DNA from: Agelaius tricolor
Taxonomy: Eukaryota > Chordata > Aves > Passeriformes > Icteridae
DNA length: 64,000 nt
NCBI GenBank assembly: GCA_023055355.1
Contig: JALJCS010000001.1
Span: forward strand, 100,735,381 to 100,799,380
Direction of reading: 5' to 3'
Position 1 is the first letter of the stretch. Each line of letters begins with the position of its first letter. The translations under genes and the position numbers were made by a program. Shown in pieces: positions 1 to 13,600 of this stretch. A model generated the notes under the pieces. That model had not been told where the DNA came from, searched no databases, and saw only the letters and a program-made list of their open reading frames with translations.

Positions 1-3000
1 AGTTTTAACAGTCGTTTACATAAAACTATTAAAAGAAGAAAGAACATTGATATACAGTGGATGTCTTTTTTCAAGTGGCAAACTAAGCCAATGAAATATC
101 TGTTTTGGTAGTCTCAACTGTACTGGCAATACAAACACAGAGCCAACAGGAATATGGAAAATCTACTATGTAATAATACAAAGATAACAGTTTGGTGGAG
201 AAGAGTAAAAGGAAATAGACACCTCTAAAACACAGGTAACTGGCTTCCTGAATATATCAGCATATGTACATTGCCATCATACAAAAATTAAAGATAATTT
301 CAGATTGCAAACTTCAAAATATAGGCACAGTGACAAATTATATTTCATTGAAAACTATTTACAGTGTGCATATTTGGACACTTTCCTATTTCTATTTCTT
401 GTATACAAGCCTTTGTTTTCTATACACTCTCTCAGTTTTAATCACTCCTTTATAATGACTCTTTACTCTTTCTTTCTTTTGGTTTTTAATCAGTTCTAGC
501 CACTGCTTATGATTTTATTCCCAATGCTTTTAAATCTCCTGTTGAAGCTCTTTCCTTGTGCTTTTTCAGAAATGCTTTTCATTTTTGTTGAAAGTCCATA
601 CTCAATCTGGGGATTGGTTTGGATGTTTTAATGTGATAGTAATTTCTTATTCTCTTTACATCCCGCACTTCTTTAAATCTTTCACTTTGTGATCCTTAGT
701 TCTTGTGCTTATCATGCTGGTCTTAAAGTCCTACACTTGCTGTACCTTTGTTTAGCAAGAATTTATCTTATCTTTCCCTTGGCATTTATTCCTTCAGCCT
801 GAGCAATTCAAAACAGATTCCCTACTGCTATCTTAATCTGAGAGGGAGCACTCCAGGGCTCACTCTCCACTAATAAGTGCCTCTAACTGGCATTTCTCTT
901 TAAGCTTTTAATATTTTATTTAAATTCTACAGAAATTTAAAACTTGGGAGATTTGCCAGTAAATTAAAATGTTTCAGTTTTTTTATAATTTAAAGACACT
1001 ATCCTGCATTCCTTCTCTAGAACATTTTGTGAATCAAGCCTAATGCTATTTACATGTTTATATTATCATTTATATGCAAGTTTAAAACATTATTCTTTTC
1101 TAAATATCCTTAAAATACCTGAAAAAATAATTTACTGTAATTTTACAGCATCACTAAAGAGAACAATACACAGTACACAGATAAATACTATACTCAGTAC
1201 CTAGAAAATTTAGTGTCTGCTGTACACCATAGAATACCACCATACCATTGATCCTGCATGGATCCAAAATAGATGGATTTCAGCCCTAACTGTTGTTGTT
1301 TGTGGTTTATAGTGAAAGTCATAATATTTAAAGGGGAAATTCTTACTTGGAGCTGCAGGTTCAGATATGTGTTTTGGATAATTTTCTCCACTGTTGATCT
1401 GGCAGTTGAAAACTCTGGCAATGTTGATAAACACTTCTTTAAGACATTTAAATTTAATTGATTCATCTTCTAACTGACTCTTTTACACTACATTAAGTTT
1501 CTTAAGTCTTTTTCATGAAAACATGTTGGTTGTCACTTATTTAAAAGTACTTGAAAACTGGACCTTTTTTCCTCCTCTGTATGGCTATGCAGAATCTTTA
1601 AGATCCATGTGACAGTAGATATCCATCTAAAGTTTGCAGCAAGTAGGCCAACTATGTGGCAAAGGCAAGAATTAATTTGTGATTCCTTTGCAGGAGTGGT
1701 GTATTCCTGCTTCATTTGTAGCTGAGGAAACTGAAGTCTCCAGAGGAAAGCAGGATTAAGAGACAATTCAGAAACAGCACTCTAGAAGAAAACTCCAACT
1801 TCTGCATCATTCATTGATACATCAGCAAAACTCATTAAAAGCCACACACAAAAGAGTGAGTTGAGAATCACTGAAAACAAATTAGCAATGAAAAATTTCT
1901 TATGTTTTTTTTTTTTTTTTTTTTAGAGCTGAAACAGTACTAAATGTGCCATGACCAGAAGCAAAAGTATTCAGGCTTGAATTACTGCAGGAATTTAGGA
2001 AAACTGTAGTAAGCACAGGGAAACTTTGCTGAGAGGGAAATGCTCTGACTAAATGTGCTTTTTAATTTGGAAGTTAGCACCTGAGAACAGGAAGAGGAAT
2101 GTTCAGATTACCAAAAGCTGTATTTATTACCATCAAAGAAATATCATTTCCTAATAGGTCATTTTTTTTTAAAAAAAGGTTTTGTGAAGAAAGATCAAAA
2201 AGGAGGTATTCAATTCAGATATATCCAAAACTGAATGTACACACCCTATAATTTCCCAGAGTACTCAATGAGGTATGTAGCAAGATAGGATAGAGATGTT
2301 TCAAACCTTTTGTCTCAGATCATACTTTGAAATGTAGCATGTGGGAGCAGAAGTATGATTGCACATTTTTTCTGCCTCCTATGGTCAAAGAAAATATAAA
2401 AATAATATGCTTCTGAAAGCAGCAGTGCTATTGGCATCCTGTGCTATTAGCTTGCTCTTTGAGCCTCACTTTGGTTATAGAAGTCAAGAAAAATCCTCAA
2501 AGGGTGTCCTTAACAAAAATGGAAGACACAACTTTAGTTGAACTTCTTCCTCTTCCTCTGCTGGTGTTTGTAACTTGGAGGGAAGCCCGTGACAGCTACG
2601 GGTCTGAGAACAGAGCCACTCATTACAACTCAGCTCCTGTAAATTAGGCACACTGGCAAACTTTGTCTCAACTCTTCATTTAGATCACCAAGAGGTCTAA
2701 ATGCCCTTTATCTCCAGAAAATGTTTCTATAAATACAACACACTATTTTCTATTGTCCAATCAATAACTCAGTCTTCTGTTTTTGACAACACAGAAGTAG
2801 TGCTTTATTTTCTTTGAGGCAGTAAGTGCAGGTAAAACAGTTCAGCAATGAAGTGAAGTTGATGCAGCTAAAAATGGGCCTGGTAATTCAAGACTTGCTG
2901 TTCATTTGTCAAAAACTCTTGAGATTTCATTTGGGGATGCTATTATCAGGTGCAGAATACTGACAGAATTCTATTAATGGTTATCTGGTCACCCATGGGA

Positions 3001-5479
3001 TTCTTTTGTAATCTATATACTATGGAATTGGTATCAAAAGCTAAAACATGAATGTGCTGACATGTTTTCATATCTGAATGATAATTTGAGCTTTCTTTCA
3101 ATGAGAGAATGTCTCCTTGGTTCAAACTGTGATTCAATGAGCCACAGGGTAGCTGAGATTCATTTTAGCAGTGCTCTGAATAATGGTGTTCAAAGTAACC
3201 ACAGAGAAAGAGAGAATTAAAGAATGAGATGAGGCTATTAAATTATGTAAGTGATCAAATTCCCTCTGCCTCTGAAACGTAAGATGGTTGCAAATCTTTA
3301 TTTTAAAACTCCTAGTTAAATCTACCAACCTAACTAGAAAATCCGTAGTCAATCATGGTGCAAAAATGAGCACTGCTGAAAAAGAAATAGAGAAATGACC
3401 ACAATGTAACTGTCAAAACAAGATGTTTTAATCTGCTTAGGTGCCCAAGAACAGCAGCATTGCACAACTACTATTGTCAGTAGTTTATTCAAAGCCATAC
3501 ACTGTCCTTGTTCTACATTAGCAGGTCATTTCAACAGCTCTGTATGCAGGTTAGAATCAGTACATGGCTCAGAGAATCAGTATCAGTGCTTTGAGAAATT
3601 GCCTTTTCTCTTGTGATTTTTTAAAAAATATAAATCCAATTCTGTTCACTGTCACTCAGTAACCAGATTTGTAAACAATTTACATTTTGCCTGGAGTCAG
3701 ATAATCCTATCATTATTTAATCTCTTTAAGCACAGACAAATATCTAGATCTGGATGTTTGTATGGAAAAGGGCTGTGTAAATAACAAGGAAAAAAAATAG
3801 CAATAAAGAACCACACCAAAAACACAGCTAGAAATGTAAAACAGTTGCAAATACTTATAGTTCTGTAAAGTAGATTTTTTTTTAGTTGCTTCCAAATTTG
3901 TGGAGTTAATAATTTGTCCTTGCACAATGGAGCAGAAGGAAAGAAGATGAACAATCATATGCAAAAGGAAGAATGATTTTTGAAAAATAGATTTGGATTC
4001 CTCAATTTCCTCTGCACTGAATTTTTTTCAGAACCATTTTTTTTCATTCTTCATAACATAAAATCCTACACACTGAAATGTGTTTTTGTACAGTTGCCAG
4101 ATTTTTAATCCATCCATAATATTCCTCTATCTAATTAGCTTCATATCCATTCACTTATTGATACCATTATCTTTCCTCTTACATCACTTAGGTTTGGATA
4201 GCAAACATGCCTGAGTTCCTTCTTTTGTGCAGATCCAAGTGTTTGCAAAATGTTCTATCATCACCTTGGCTTTGGAGGTTGTAAAGCAGAAACGACCCTG
4301 TTCTCTTGATTACTTGGCATGGTTGAGCAGCAGCTCAAGCCCTAGTCATTAAAGCAGGAAATCCTCAGCTCCCCCTTACATGCAATGGTGCATATTAGAT
4401 TGGAGAGGGGAATTGAATCACTCCTCCTTACTCCAACTGTCCAAAAACTGGACAGGAATACACTGTGAGAAAAGGTGATCCATCCACAAGCACTTTGGAA
4501 GAACACTTTATTCTTTGTCTTCTGATGTGTCAGTGTAGCTCTATGTCACCTTTCACAGCAGAGTATCACTTAATAACCACATTCAAGATGTTGGTTACAG
4601 CTTGATTGAGGTTTGAAGTTGTAGAGATGTCTCTGAGAGCAGAATTTGGCCTATTCTTACTATATTGCTAAGGATCATAGAGATGATACAAAGAATCCAT
4701 TTGATTATGAAAGGATGGATTAGAAGCAACAAAAGAAGAAAAGAAGAAAAAAACCAGCTTTTTACTTGTGGATTTTCTAATGTACTATGGATTCCATGAA
4801 CAGAAAAATCCTGAGACTCCATAGAGCTATATCTACTATATAATTTTTCAGAGATAAATCATACTTTAATAAGTTCTGCATTAGCATATGGGTTTTCATC
4901 TTTCTAAAAAAACAATTTCTTTATATATCAAGTTGATTAGTATGCAAGCTCTTACCTCCCACAGCTCAGATCTGGTCAATGATTTATCAATAAATTTAAC
5001 AATTTAACAATAGACCCTTGATCAAAGTTCCATCAAGCTATTATCAAACAATTTTCTTAAGCCAAATTCTGTGAAAAAATGGTCAGGGAGAGCTATCTCA
5101 TGACTCATCATGCATCTTTGATCCTGGAAACACTTGAGTAACTATTTCAAAAACTTTCTGTGCTGTTAGAAATTGTTTTCTGCCCTTCACTGAATCAAAT
5201 TGACTGACACTACAAAGGTTTTAGAATACAAATCTCTCTTTACTGAGAGGAATACACTCAATTCCTTAGTTTCCATACATCCCAGGAATTCAGTTTTAGC
5301 CATTTTGATGAAGCACACGTGATATAATCAAAGGCAGGAGGTCTGTGTCCTTGCAGACTTACCTTGGTTGATTTGTACATAAAAATTCTATGAGAGAGTC
5401 TGTCTACAGCCTGCTGTCAAAGATGTGACCTTCTTTCTTCTCCTCTGATCATGTGTTCCCAACTCCTTTGTTATACTGG
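1..5479. other. AT-rich stretch, no gene seen
   Basis: No exon, gene or recognisable transposon was found on either strand. Short open frames (at most about 100 codons) have low-complexity, T-rich or A-rich composition and match nothing I know. A run of 20 T lies at 1905-1924. The stretch reads as old unique intergenic or intronic DNA. Confidence 0.6.
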
Positions 5480-5992
5480 ATAGTTTGGTGCAGCCTCTCC
5501 TTGAATATTGTGTGCAGTTTTGATCACCACAATATAAGAAAGATACTAAACTATTAAAGAGTGTCCAAAGAAGGGCAATAAAGATGGTGAAGAGTCTTGA
5601 GGGAAAGCTGTATGAGGAGTGGCTGAGGGCACTTGGGCTGTTCAGCCTGGAGGAGACTGACAGGAGACCTCACTGCAGTTACAGCTTCCTTGTGAGGAGG
5701 GGCAGACCCTGATCTCTTCTCTGTGGTCACCAGTGACAGGACCTGAGGAAATGGCCTGAAGCTGTGCCAGGGGCTGGATCTTGGAGAGAGATTCTCTCTC
5801 CACCAGAGGGTGGCTGGGCACTGGAACAGGCTCCCCAGGGAAGAGATCAGAGCACCAGCCTGACAGAGTTAGGAAGCGTTCGGACAAGGCTCTTGGGCAC
5901 AGGTGTGACTCTTTGGGACGGTGCTCTGTAGGGCCAGGAGTTGGACACAATGACCCTTGTGGGTCCTTTCCAACTCAGCATATTCTGTGACA
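5480..5992 (+). mobile_element. CR1 LINE 3' fragment (5'-truncated)
   Basis: The segment follows the CR1 3' region in order: a remnant of the 'leading to one ... gtgtccaaagaagggcaa' part, the 'ctgttcagcctggaggag' block near 5639, the 'gggcactggaacaggctcc' block near 5816, and a terminal 'gttggacacaatgaccctt' followed by 'ccaactcagcatattctgtg' near 5941-5990. That terminal block marks the 3' end, so the element is in plus orientation. The 5' end is truncated, as is usual for CR1. The 3' tail has no long octamer array and the body has many substitutions, so this is an old copy. The 'agttggac-caatgaccctt' ending suggests a CR1-X or CR1-Y type subfamily; that assignment is inference. Confidence 0.88.
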
Positions 5993-6424
5993 CAGTCAGG
6001 AAATTAATCTTTCATTTTGTGGTGTAATTGCCCATCAGGTTAAGAAGGTGATCATGTGGCTCCAAAGGGCTTGTATGATTTTGTGTGTCATGCATGTGCA
6101 TCATGCTCTCTGCATTTCTTTAAGCAATATCTGTCTGTGGGAAGCAAATGTGTTTGGACCAAAATAGGTCATCCTAGGCTTTATCTATTTCTATTTTCTG
6201 GAAAAGACAAGAAGCAGAACATTACAGTTACCCGAATGGTTGCAGGAGTCCATTTGGGAAAGACCTTTCAAAATATTTGGGGAAGCAACTCATATGTATT
6301 GCACAGATGATAGCCTGCTTGCAAAAACATTCTTTTTATCAAAGACATCTTTTATATCAGTCGGAAAAAATTTGAAATTATTTGAAAATTGTAATTCAGA
6401 TATTATGATATTTTGTTTAGAATC
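5993..6424. other. Spacer between two CR1 copies
   Basis: About 430 bp of AT-rich sequence between a plus-strand and a minus-strand CR1. I see no gene, repeat or motif here. Confidence 0.5.
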
Positions 6425-7185
6425 ATAAAAAGGTTTGTGTTAGAAGGGACCTTAAAGGCCATCTAGTTCCAACCTCCTTGCCATGGGCAGAGATGCCATC
6501 CACTAGATGAGGATCCTCAAGGCCCCATCCAATCTGGCCTTGAACACTTCAAGGGATGGGGCATTCACAACTCCTCTGAGCTGTTCAGAGGTCTCAGCAC
6601 CAAAAGAGTAAAGAATTTCTTACCAACATCTAATCTAAACCTCCCCCTTTCAGTTTGGAACCATTGCCCCTTGTCCTGTCACTATGTGCATGTATAAAAA
6701 TTCCCTCTCCCTCCTTTTCATAATCCCCCTTAAGGTACTGGAGGGCTGCTGTAAGGTCTCTGAAGCCTTCTCTTCTCCAGGCTGAGCAACCCCAGCCCTC
6801 TCAGCCTGTCTTTGTAGGAGAGGTGCTCCAGCTCTCTGGGCAATCTTCATGACCTCCTCTGCAGCCACTTCCCAGGTCAATGTTTTTCTTGTATTGAGGA
6901 CTCCAGAGCTGGATGCAGCACTTCCAGTGGGGTCTCTCAAGGGCAGAGAAGGGGGGAAGAACCCTCTCCCTTGCCCTGCATGCCAAACTCCTTTTGATGC
7001 AGCTGGCTTTCCGGGCTGCAAGCACACACTGCTGGCTCGCATCCAGCTTTTCATCCACACGGACATTCCTGCACCTAGACACAGATCCATTGACCACAAC
7101 ACCCTGGCTGCATCTATCCAGCTAATTTCTTATCCACTGAATAGTCCATGCATCAAATCCATGCCTCTCCATGTTCAGTTGTGGG
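6425..7185 (-). mobile_element. CR1 LINE fragment with reverse-transcriptase ORF remnant
   Basis: Minus-orientation CR1. The 3' end is at the left, with 'agaagggaccttaaaggcc' and 'atctagttccaacc' near 6440-6473. The body continues through 'ccttgtcctgtcacta' and 'ctccaggctgagcaacccca'. Around 7097-6850 the minus strand reads as the C-terminal end of the CR1 pol protein, with the recognisable pieces 'DEKLDASQQCVLAARKA', 'ACRARERVLPPFSALERPH' and 'CCIQLWSPQYKK'. The frame breaks after that, so the ORF is dead. The right edge is near the 'tccatgcctctccatg' block at about 7160-7180 and is 5'-truncated. Length is about 760 bp, against several kilobases for a full CR1. Confidence 0.92.
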
Positions 7186-7632
7186 GAAGTTCAGCTGAAA
7201 AGAAAGAGGCAGTCATGCAGGTTCAGGCATTTCCTTTTTGGCTGCTGCCATAATCAGTCTCCTTTTCAAAAATACTGAGCATAAATAGTATCTTATCAGA
7301 TGATGTACATCTTATCTTCTGGTGTACATCTGATAAGAATGTATGTACTATGAGCTTTTGTTGAGGAAGCTGATGTTTGGTAAAACATTAAGCTACTCAG
7401 AAAATATAAACATAACATGGCCATATATTGCATATTAAAGAATAGAAGAAATGGATCTGGAGACATTTCCACATGAACAGGTTGTAGCTGTGCACAGCAG
7501 GAGTTGGCAGTTAAAATTGTTTTATGGCCAATCCTTAATTTTTCCTGAAAAGTTCATCTAAGCACAAATACAACATCATAACAACAACTGAATAATTCTT
7601 ATTGTTGCTGTTCTATTTCTAGAGTCCCATAT
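7186..7632. other. Spacer with an imperfect hairpin
   Basis: About 450 bp between a CR1 and an LTR. It holds the inverted repeat at 7292-7337, listed separately. Nothing else was recognised. Confidence 0.5.
7292..7337. repeat. Inverted repeat, 14-bp stem with a 3-nt bulge
   Basis: The left arm 7292-7308 (cttatcagat, then gat, then gtac) pairs with the right arm 7324-7337 (gtacatctgataag) over 14 bases once the three-base bulge is set aside. The loop is about 15 nt. The arms are perfect otherwise. No element to which it belongs was recognised. Confidence 0.75.
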
Positions 7633-7920
7633 TGTTGTTATCAGATTTCTAAAGTCCATACCTCCTCGGTGCATTCTCATGGCTGCAGATCTTCACAGCA
7701 CAGACTCCTTCTGCTGCATGCTGTTCTCTCTCACGTCAAGGCTCCTCCAAGGCTCTCCCTGACTGGCTAACCCACCCCCTTTTATCCCAGTCATCTTCAT
7801 TGGTCACAGCTGCAGCCCAATTAAGGACATCACAGCTGCAGCCCATCAAGGGCAACTGGGACCTCCCAGGGCAAAGCCTATACACAGATATTCAAGTACA
7901 ATACATTTCCTCTACTATAT
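7629..7920 (-). mobile_element. Short solo LTR (284 bp) with 4-bp target duplication
   Basis: The LTR body is 7633-7916. It aligns along its length with the LTR at 41789-42088: shared 'ccatacct', 'ttctcatg', 'tcacagca', then 'aacccac' before a 'cttttatccc' block, 'cagctg', and 'tac-at-c' at the right edge. Both ends of the alignment fall at the same points in the two copies. The flanks are 'atat' at 7629-7632 and 7917-7920, a 4-bp target-site duplication, although in AT-rich DNA this could be chance. The right terminus reads 'ct' where the other copy has 'ca'. The reverse complement of 'ccccttttatcc' gives a TATA-like 'ggataaaagggg', so the LTR is probably in minus orientation. A 4-bp duplication suggests a class I (ERV1-like) element; that is inference. 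Confidence 0.7.
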
Positions 7921-9906
7921 CTTATTTTTCAAATTTCCCTGCAATCAGTAAAAAATCAATGGCACCCTCAATCACAGTAGACATGAGCCTTGAGAAATTT
8001 TTGGAGTTTTTTTTCAAAATTTATTTAGAAGCTTAGAAACAGAAGTACAATTTAAAATATTGCAAACAACTCTCAAGTTTAAAAAAAGTTATGCACAAAA
8101 TCTACAACAGAACAAAGAAGAAAAGTAAAAACAAGTGCCAAGTAATCTCATTGCTATTTAGCATTTCAAGATGGAAAAGATTTCTAATCTATCATGCTGC
8201 TAAAATGAAATGGTAACTTATTTCTTCATGTATATGAATAGGCAAATATTCAACTGTTATTTTCAGTGAACATAAAAGTAACTTGATGTGTTACTTGAAC
8301 TGCTTGTTATTTAAAATGCCGAATACTGTATGTATTCTATAATAAAACATATAGAATTTTAGGACACCCGATAACTTAAAAATGTATCTGAGAGGGTAAA
8401 AATGGTGAAACTTTTAATAAAATACCAAATAAGAGAAAATGTTAACTATAGGTAAAACAGCATATTTTAGCAAAACTGCTTTATTTATCCATGTAAAAAA
8501 ATTATTGGGTAATAGTTATGCAGTAGAAAAAGTCAGAGGAGATAACCTTGGAAGCTACAAAATTGGGCATTTGACATTGATATTCAACTTTGACAATTTA
8601 AAAAATCCATTGCATAATCATTGCTGGCAGATGATTTTCAGAAGAAAATAAAAAGCAGGATAAATTTTTAAAATAATTTTTTACTTACTGGCATAATCAA
8701 AATATCAAAAATTAGACCTTGAAAGCATATCCAAAGCACACAAACAAGTAAGCTCCCATTGCCCTGCTGCTGGAGGCACCAATAAGATAGTACCATAGTA
8801 CTAATGGCAAATTCTCAATACTTGCTAAAATAGTAGGATGAAACACTCAGATATAACCAAGCTTCCATAAATTTTGATGGTGTCCCAAAACAATATTATC
8901 AAAATTTGTTTATGGCCTCCAGTAGGAAATGCTGATGACCTTGAACCCATTTTCCTCTGTCTAGAGGTGCTCTTCTGAAAGGTGACAAAGAGTGGGAGGA
9001 GAACCAATGAGGTTGATTAGAAGGGCATCACCAAGTCTGACTCCATAATAGTTTTGAAATGGGTGTATGTAGCCTACAGCTTCCCTTGAAGAATATTTTT
9101 GAATATACAGAAACATTTTTTTCATTACAACTCAGCTGTATAGTTGGATTCTGACTGTCTCAGAATCTGATTTCCCAAATGCCTTCGTAGTTGTTTTTAG
9201 CACTTGTTTTCTAACTTGGAAAAAAATGTTGGCAAGGTTTTTGTACAACATGAGAAATGATCACACAGGAGGGAAAGTGGAGGACAATCTTTGTCAATAC
9301 TTAAAAATATTTGTCAAAGTTTGAACACTGTGTTGGCACAGCAGAGAGTTTCTCTGCACTCCCCAGGTCTGTTTCTGAGTAATCCAATGGGTGAGTATTT
9401 ACATTAGGAAGGGATAGGACTTTTAAACCCATGATAAAGCACCCTTGATTTGAAACTTGTGGCATTATTTATCAATACTTTGTACCATAAGTCCATGTGC
9501 TTCTTAGATACACACGCATTTCAAATGTGAGACTTTAAGCTTCAACACCTGGATTAATTTCTTCCACAGAATCACCTTTCTCCAGCTTTTGCTCTGGGGT
9601 CAGGCACACAAGCCCTCCAAGACCACAAGTCCATGATCATCAGTATCAGACCTGTGCATTGCCAGATTGCAGCAGGACATGTCTGATCCCCTTCATCATC
9701 TGCTGAGTGAACCAGAACATGTGTCATGGCATTTATTTCAGCTTTATGCTTTTATACCTGCTGGGAGGATAAACAATTACTGATCTGGAATAAAGCAGCA
9801 AGCCCTGGTCTGGCATGAGGTCTGCTGATATAAAATAAACCTGTAATCATGCTTTACAAACAGTATAGAGCAAGCAGAGATTATGTTAGATTGGCATTTT
9901 ACATTG
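7921..9906. other. AT-rich stretch, no gene seen
   Basis: About 2 kb without a recognisable gene or repeat. Around 9540-9720 base composition is slightly less AT-rich but no coding frame or known element stands out. Confidence 0.55.
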
Positions 9907-10660
9907 TGTGATTGCTTTCAAACAGGGAACAGGAGCCTTCAAAAGGAGGTGGGGGCTGGGGACCAAACTGATGGACAGCAGTTCTGCAGGGAAGGACCTG
10001 GGGCTCCTCTTGGACAGCAAGTTGTCCATGAAGCAACAGTGTACCCTGGGGACAGAGAGAGCCAGTGGTATCCTGGGGTACATCAGGGAGAGCACTGCCA
10101 GCAAGTCCAGGGACGTGAGCCTGCCCCTCTACTCAGCCCAGGTGAGGCACATCTGGAGTGCTGTGTCCAGTTCTGGGCTCCTCAGGAGGACAGAGATGTG
10201 GAGCACCTGAGGCAGGTCCAGAAGAGGCTGTAAAGGTGATTGAGGGACAGGAACATCTCTCTTGTGAGAAAAGACTGAGGGAGCTGGGCAGGTTGAGCCT
10301 TGAGATGAGAAGACTGAGAGAGAATTCATCAATGTTATGTGTATCTAAAGGATGGCTGTCAAGGAGATGAACCAGGCCCTTCTTGGTGGTGCAAAGCAAT
10401 AGGACAAGAGACAAAGGGCAGAAACTCATGCACAGGAAGTTCTACTTGAATATGAAGAAGAACTTTTTACTGTGCAGGTGACCAAGCATGGAACAGATTG
10501 CCCAGAGGGGTTGTGAACTCTCCCTCACCGGAGATCTTCAAGAATTGTCTGGACAGAGTCCTGTGCCATGTGCTGTAGGGTGTCCCTGCTTGAGCAGGGA
10601 GGGGTTGGAACAGATGACTCTGTGTTCCCTTCTAGCCTTACCCATTCTGTGATTCTATGT
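9907..10660 (+). mobile_element. CR1 LINE fragment with reverse-transcriptase ORF remnant
   Basis: Plus-orientation CR1 of about 750 bp. The plus-strand frame from about 9970 reads the C-terminal CR1 pol sequence: 'GKDLGLLLDSKLSMKQQC', 'ASGILGYIRESTASKSRDVS' and 'LPLYSAQVRHIWSAVSSSG'. It stops at about 10210, where the conserved 'gtccagaagaggctg' block follows. The untranslated part continues with 'gggcagaaactcatgcac' near 10406, 'gaacagattgcccagaggg' near 10491 and ends with the 3' terminus 'cattctgtgattctatgtg' near 10644-10662. The element is 5'-truncated and one of the better preserved CR1 copies here. Confidence 0.93.
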
Positions 10661-13600
10661 GAAGGGATTTCCCATGTTGCTGAAATTATCTGAGCTAGCT
10701 GCTGCTTTTGGCTTTGTGTCCACTGAAGCAAGCCTGTAAGAAGAGGTGGGGAAATTATAGACACATTTTCTCAACACTGCTGCAAGGAAAGCTTCTGATC
10801 TAGGAACTCCATTAACTTCTGTGACCTTCTGCTATTATTCCTGTGCTCAGCTTTATAAAGGATAATCCCATAAAAGGACTCCCATTTGAAGGGAAAAACA
10901 GGTACTGACAACCTGATTGTGTCCTTTACCTTTCTTCCATTCTGGCACAGTCTTCATTTGTCTCCCATATAAATATGACTTCTTTTGTGGAAACTGTCAC
11001 TGTGAGCAAAGATACACTGACTTTTATTCTTGCACATAAATAAGGTGCTATTTTGATGTGCTTTTACAGTTTTAGAAACTGTAAAACTAAAATTCTGATT
11101 CTTTTCCCATGGTATTTCATTAAATTTTATTGGTCATATCAAAATGATCAGAAATGAGCTATTTAGTTAGAAACACATGGAAGTTTTCACCACACTAAAG
11201 AACTCTACATCTCTCCTCTTGTTCATGCCAGGATCTACCTTGGTTCTGTAGCTCTGTGATATGATGTACACAAATTGGCACATGCTTCAGCTATTAGACA
11301 TATACTTGAATATACCAATATGGACATGTATTGTCATAGTGAAAGTGCAAGTGTGAGAAATTTCACATAAATAAGACTCCCAGATAACAGTTTCATCAGT
11401 CTTATTCATTAATTTGCCCTTCTTTTTTGTAAACTCAAAGAGGAAAAAAAATCCAGCAATCAAATACATAGTGGTACACTTATGGCCTTAAAAATACAGC
11501 AGTTATGGACCTCAAAGCAGTATTCTCTAGGACAACTTTGATTATGTTTTTTAGGAAAGAAATCTACAATTTTACAGCTGCCACAAGCTAAGTGAGGTGA
11601 CTCAGAATGTGCAACAAGAGCTTTTGTTCTACTCAGGTCGACTCTTTTGGTATACTCAGGTGTAGTCTCTGAGCTCTGTGGGCTGTGAAGGTTGTGATTT
11701 GTTGTCTCATGCAGATTTTCAAGTCTCAGCTGAGATCACTAAACAGGGAGAAAAAGAAAAGTAGTAGGTGTTCCAAAACAAACATTTCACATGTCCACCC
11801 AATCCTGGCTTTTTCCTTATCAGATGATATTCAGACTGTGCAGTTAAATTTTTACAACTTCAGCAGCAGCCATAGTTTACCACCTGCTGCAAACTTAGAG
11901 TGGAGCCTGCAAAATGCAGTGATTGCCCTCTTCGGTTTCAGGGGCAGGAGGCAGCCTGAGCCATGGAGTACAGATGGGCAGGCAGGACACGTGGCCTTTG
12001 TCTTGATGTAGCAGGAGCTGTGTCTGCTCAGCTAGCCCCAAAACTGGCTGAGATGAAAGACTGTCTAGACTACTGGACTTTCAGTCACTGCTTTTAGATG
12101 CTTCTCTGAGGTTACAGGTAGGAATAATTTATACTGAGTTTTCACCATGGATGTATTTGGATGAAGATCTGGTGGGAAGAGTTTTTGTGTGTTGCAAGTT
12201 TGGATGTGGTTTGGCAAAGTAATGCTAGTGACTACTGTTGTCTCTTCTATTCTCCCTGTATGTAGTGAAAATTGATTAGCTCACTGCTTTGATCCTAATG
12301 ATTTTCCTTCCAGATATATTTCAGTGTGACATCAAAGCTGTCCAAAATACCAGACTTGATATAGTTATCACTAGATTGCTTTAATGAAAGTAATAAAAAA
12401 TTAAACTGTATTTTTTTTAATATTCTGAGTGTGCCTGAAGGCAAGAAATCGAAAAACCTGATAAATGCAAAAGAAATCAATAAACAGATACCTATAAACT
12501 TAAATAATCCAGAGAAAAAAGAATAATGGCCTTTAATCTGTTAACATTTGGAAATCAAATCGTTTCCAATCTTTCAATTAAATAATTGCCTGCTTAATAA
12601 CTGTATCTAGACATAGGCACCCAAATTATTTGGGTTATGTAAGATCATAAAGCGAAGGGAAACATGCTTTTCTATAAGTACATTATTATTGCATGTGTTG
12701 TGATATAACTAGAGAAACATTTCTCATCAAGAGGGAGGAGAGCCTGTTTGTTTCTTGGGCTCTAGTTTGGTTTTTATCTGCAGGATAGCTTATTTTTCTG
12801 AATATGCTCTTTCAGAAGAGCAGAAGGTATTTGTCAAATTGGTCCTATGCTTAGAAAAAAAAAAAGAAATGTGAGAACAGTTCCACAAATCTTCCTTTGC
12901 AAATTGAAAAACATAGTGAGGCTTCTTTTTAACATTATTGTATTTCAAAGTAAAAAAAAAAAAGTCATATTTAGCCTGGCAATCAAGTTACCAATTTACA
13001 GTTCTGGACCACAACTGGAATTCTTTAACTAAATCATCCTGGTGTTGTTAAAGGGGAACTGTAAATGAGAAAGTTGTCATTCATATCACTAAACTTCCAG
13101 TAGGAGTAGGCTGCAGTGGAAGACACCTTTAGTGTAGATGTCTGCACCTGAGGTCTCTGCCCCAGGCTGTCATTGGAGTAACAGTCATTGTGTGTGAATC
13201 TCACTGTCAATTGCATTTAAAATTTGATTAAATGGATAACTTCTTTGAATGGCCTTATCTACCCACTGATTAAAAGGAGAAGAGAGGGAGGACTCTTTGT
13301 TAGGAGAGGTGAGCTGAACCTCACCTGAAGCACTTACAGCAGCCATACTACTCACTTGGCAGATCAGTCACAGCAGAAATGTGTGACAATAAAATGTTAA
13401 TCTGTTATTTTATTGTTTTTCAATTAAGTTACACCTGGCTGACCCTTGCATATATGGATACAATATTTCAGTTAGCCCTTGCAAACTTAACAGTGGATTG
13501 ACTGTCTTGTCAAAACCAGAATTGAAGGCACTCACAGGTTTTCAGGCTAAGTCCTCAGAACTGGAAATGGAAGAACTACAGGGAAATAATGTCTTTTCTG

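Noticed and set aside
6650..7102. 150-codon minus-strand open frame
   Set aside because: The interval is a CR1 fragment. The frame that matches CR1 pol is a different, broken one, so this is a frame across repeat DNA rather than a gene.
13034..13216. 60-codon minus-strand frame with mixed composition
   Set aside because: It looked protein-like but has no convincing splice edges and no recognised similarity.
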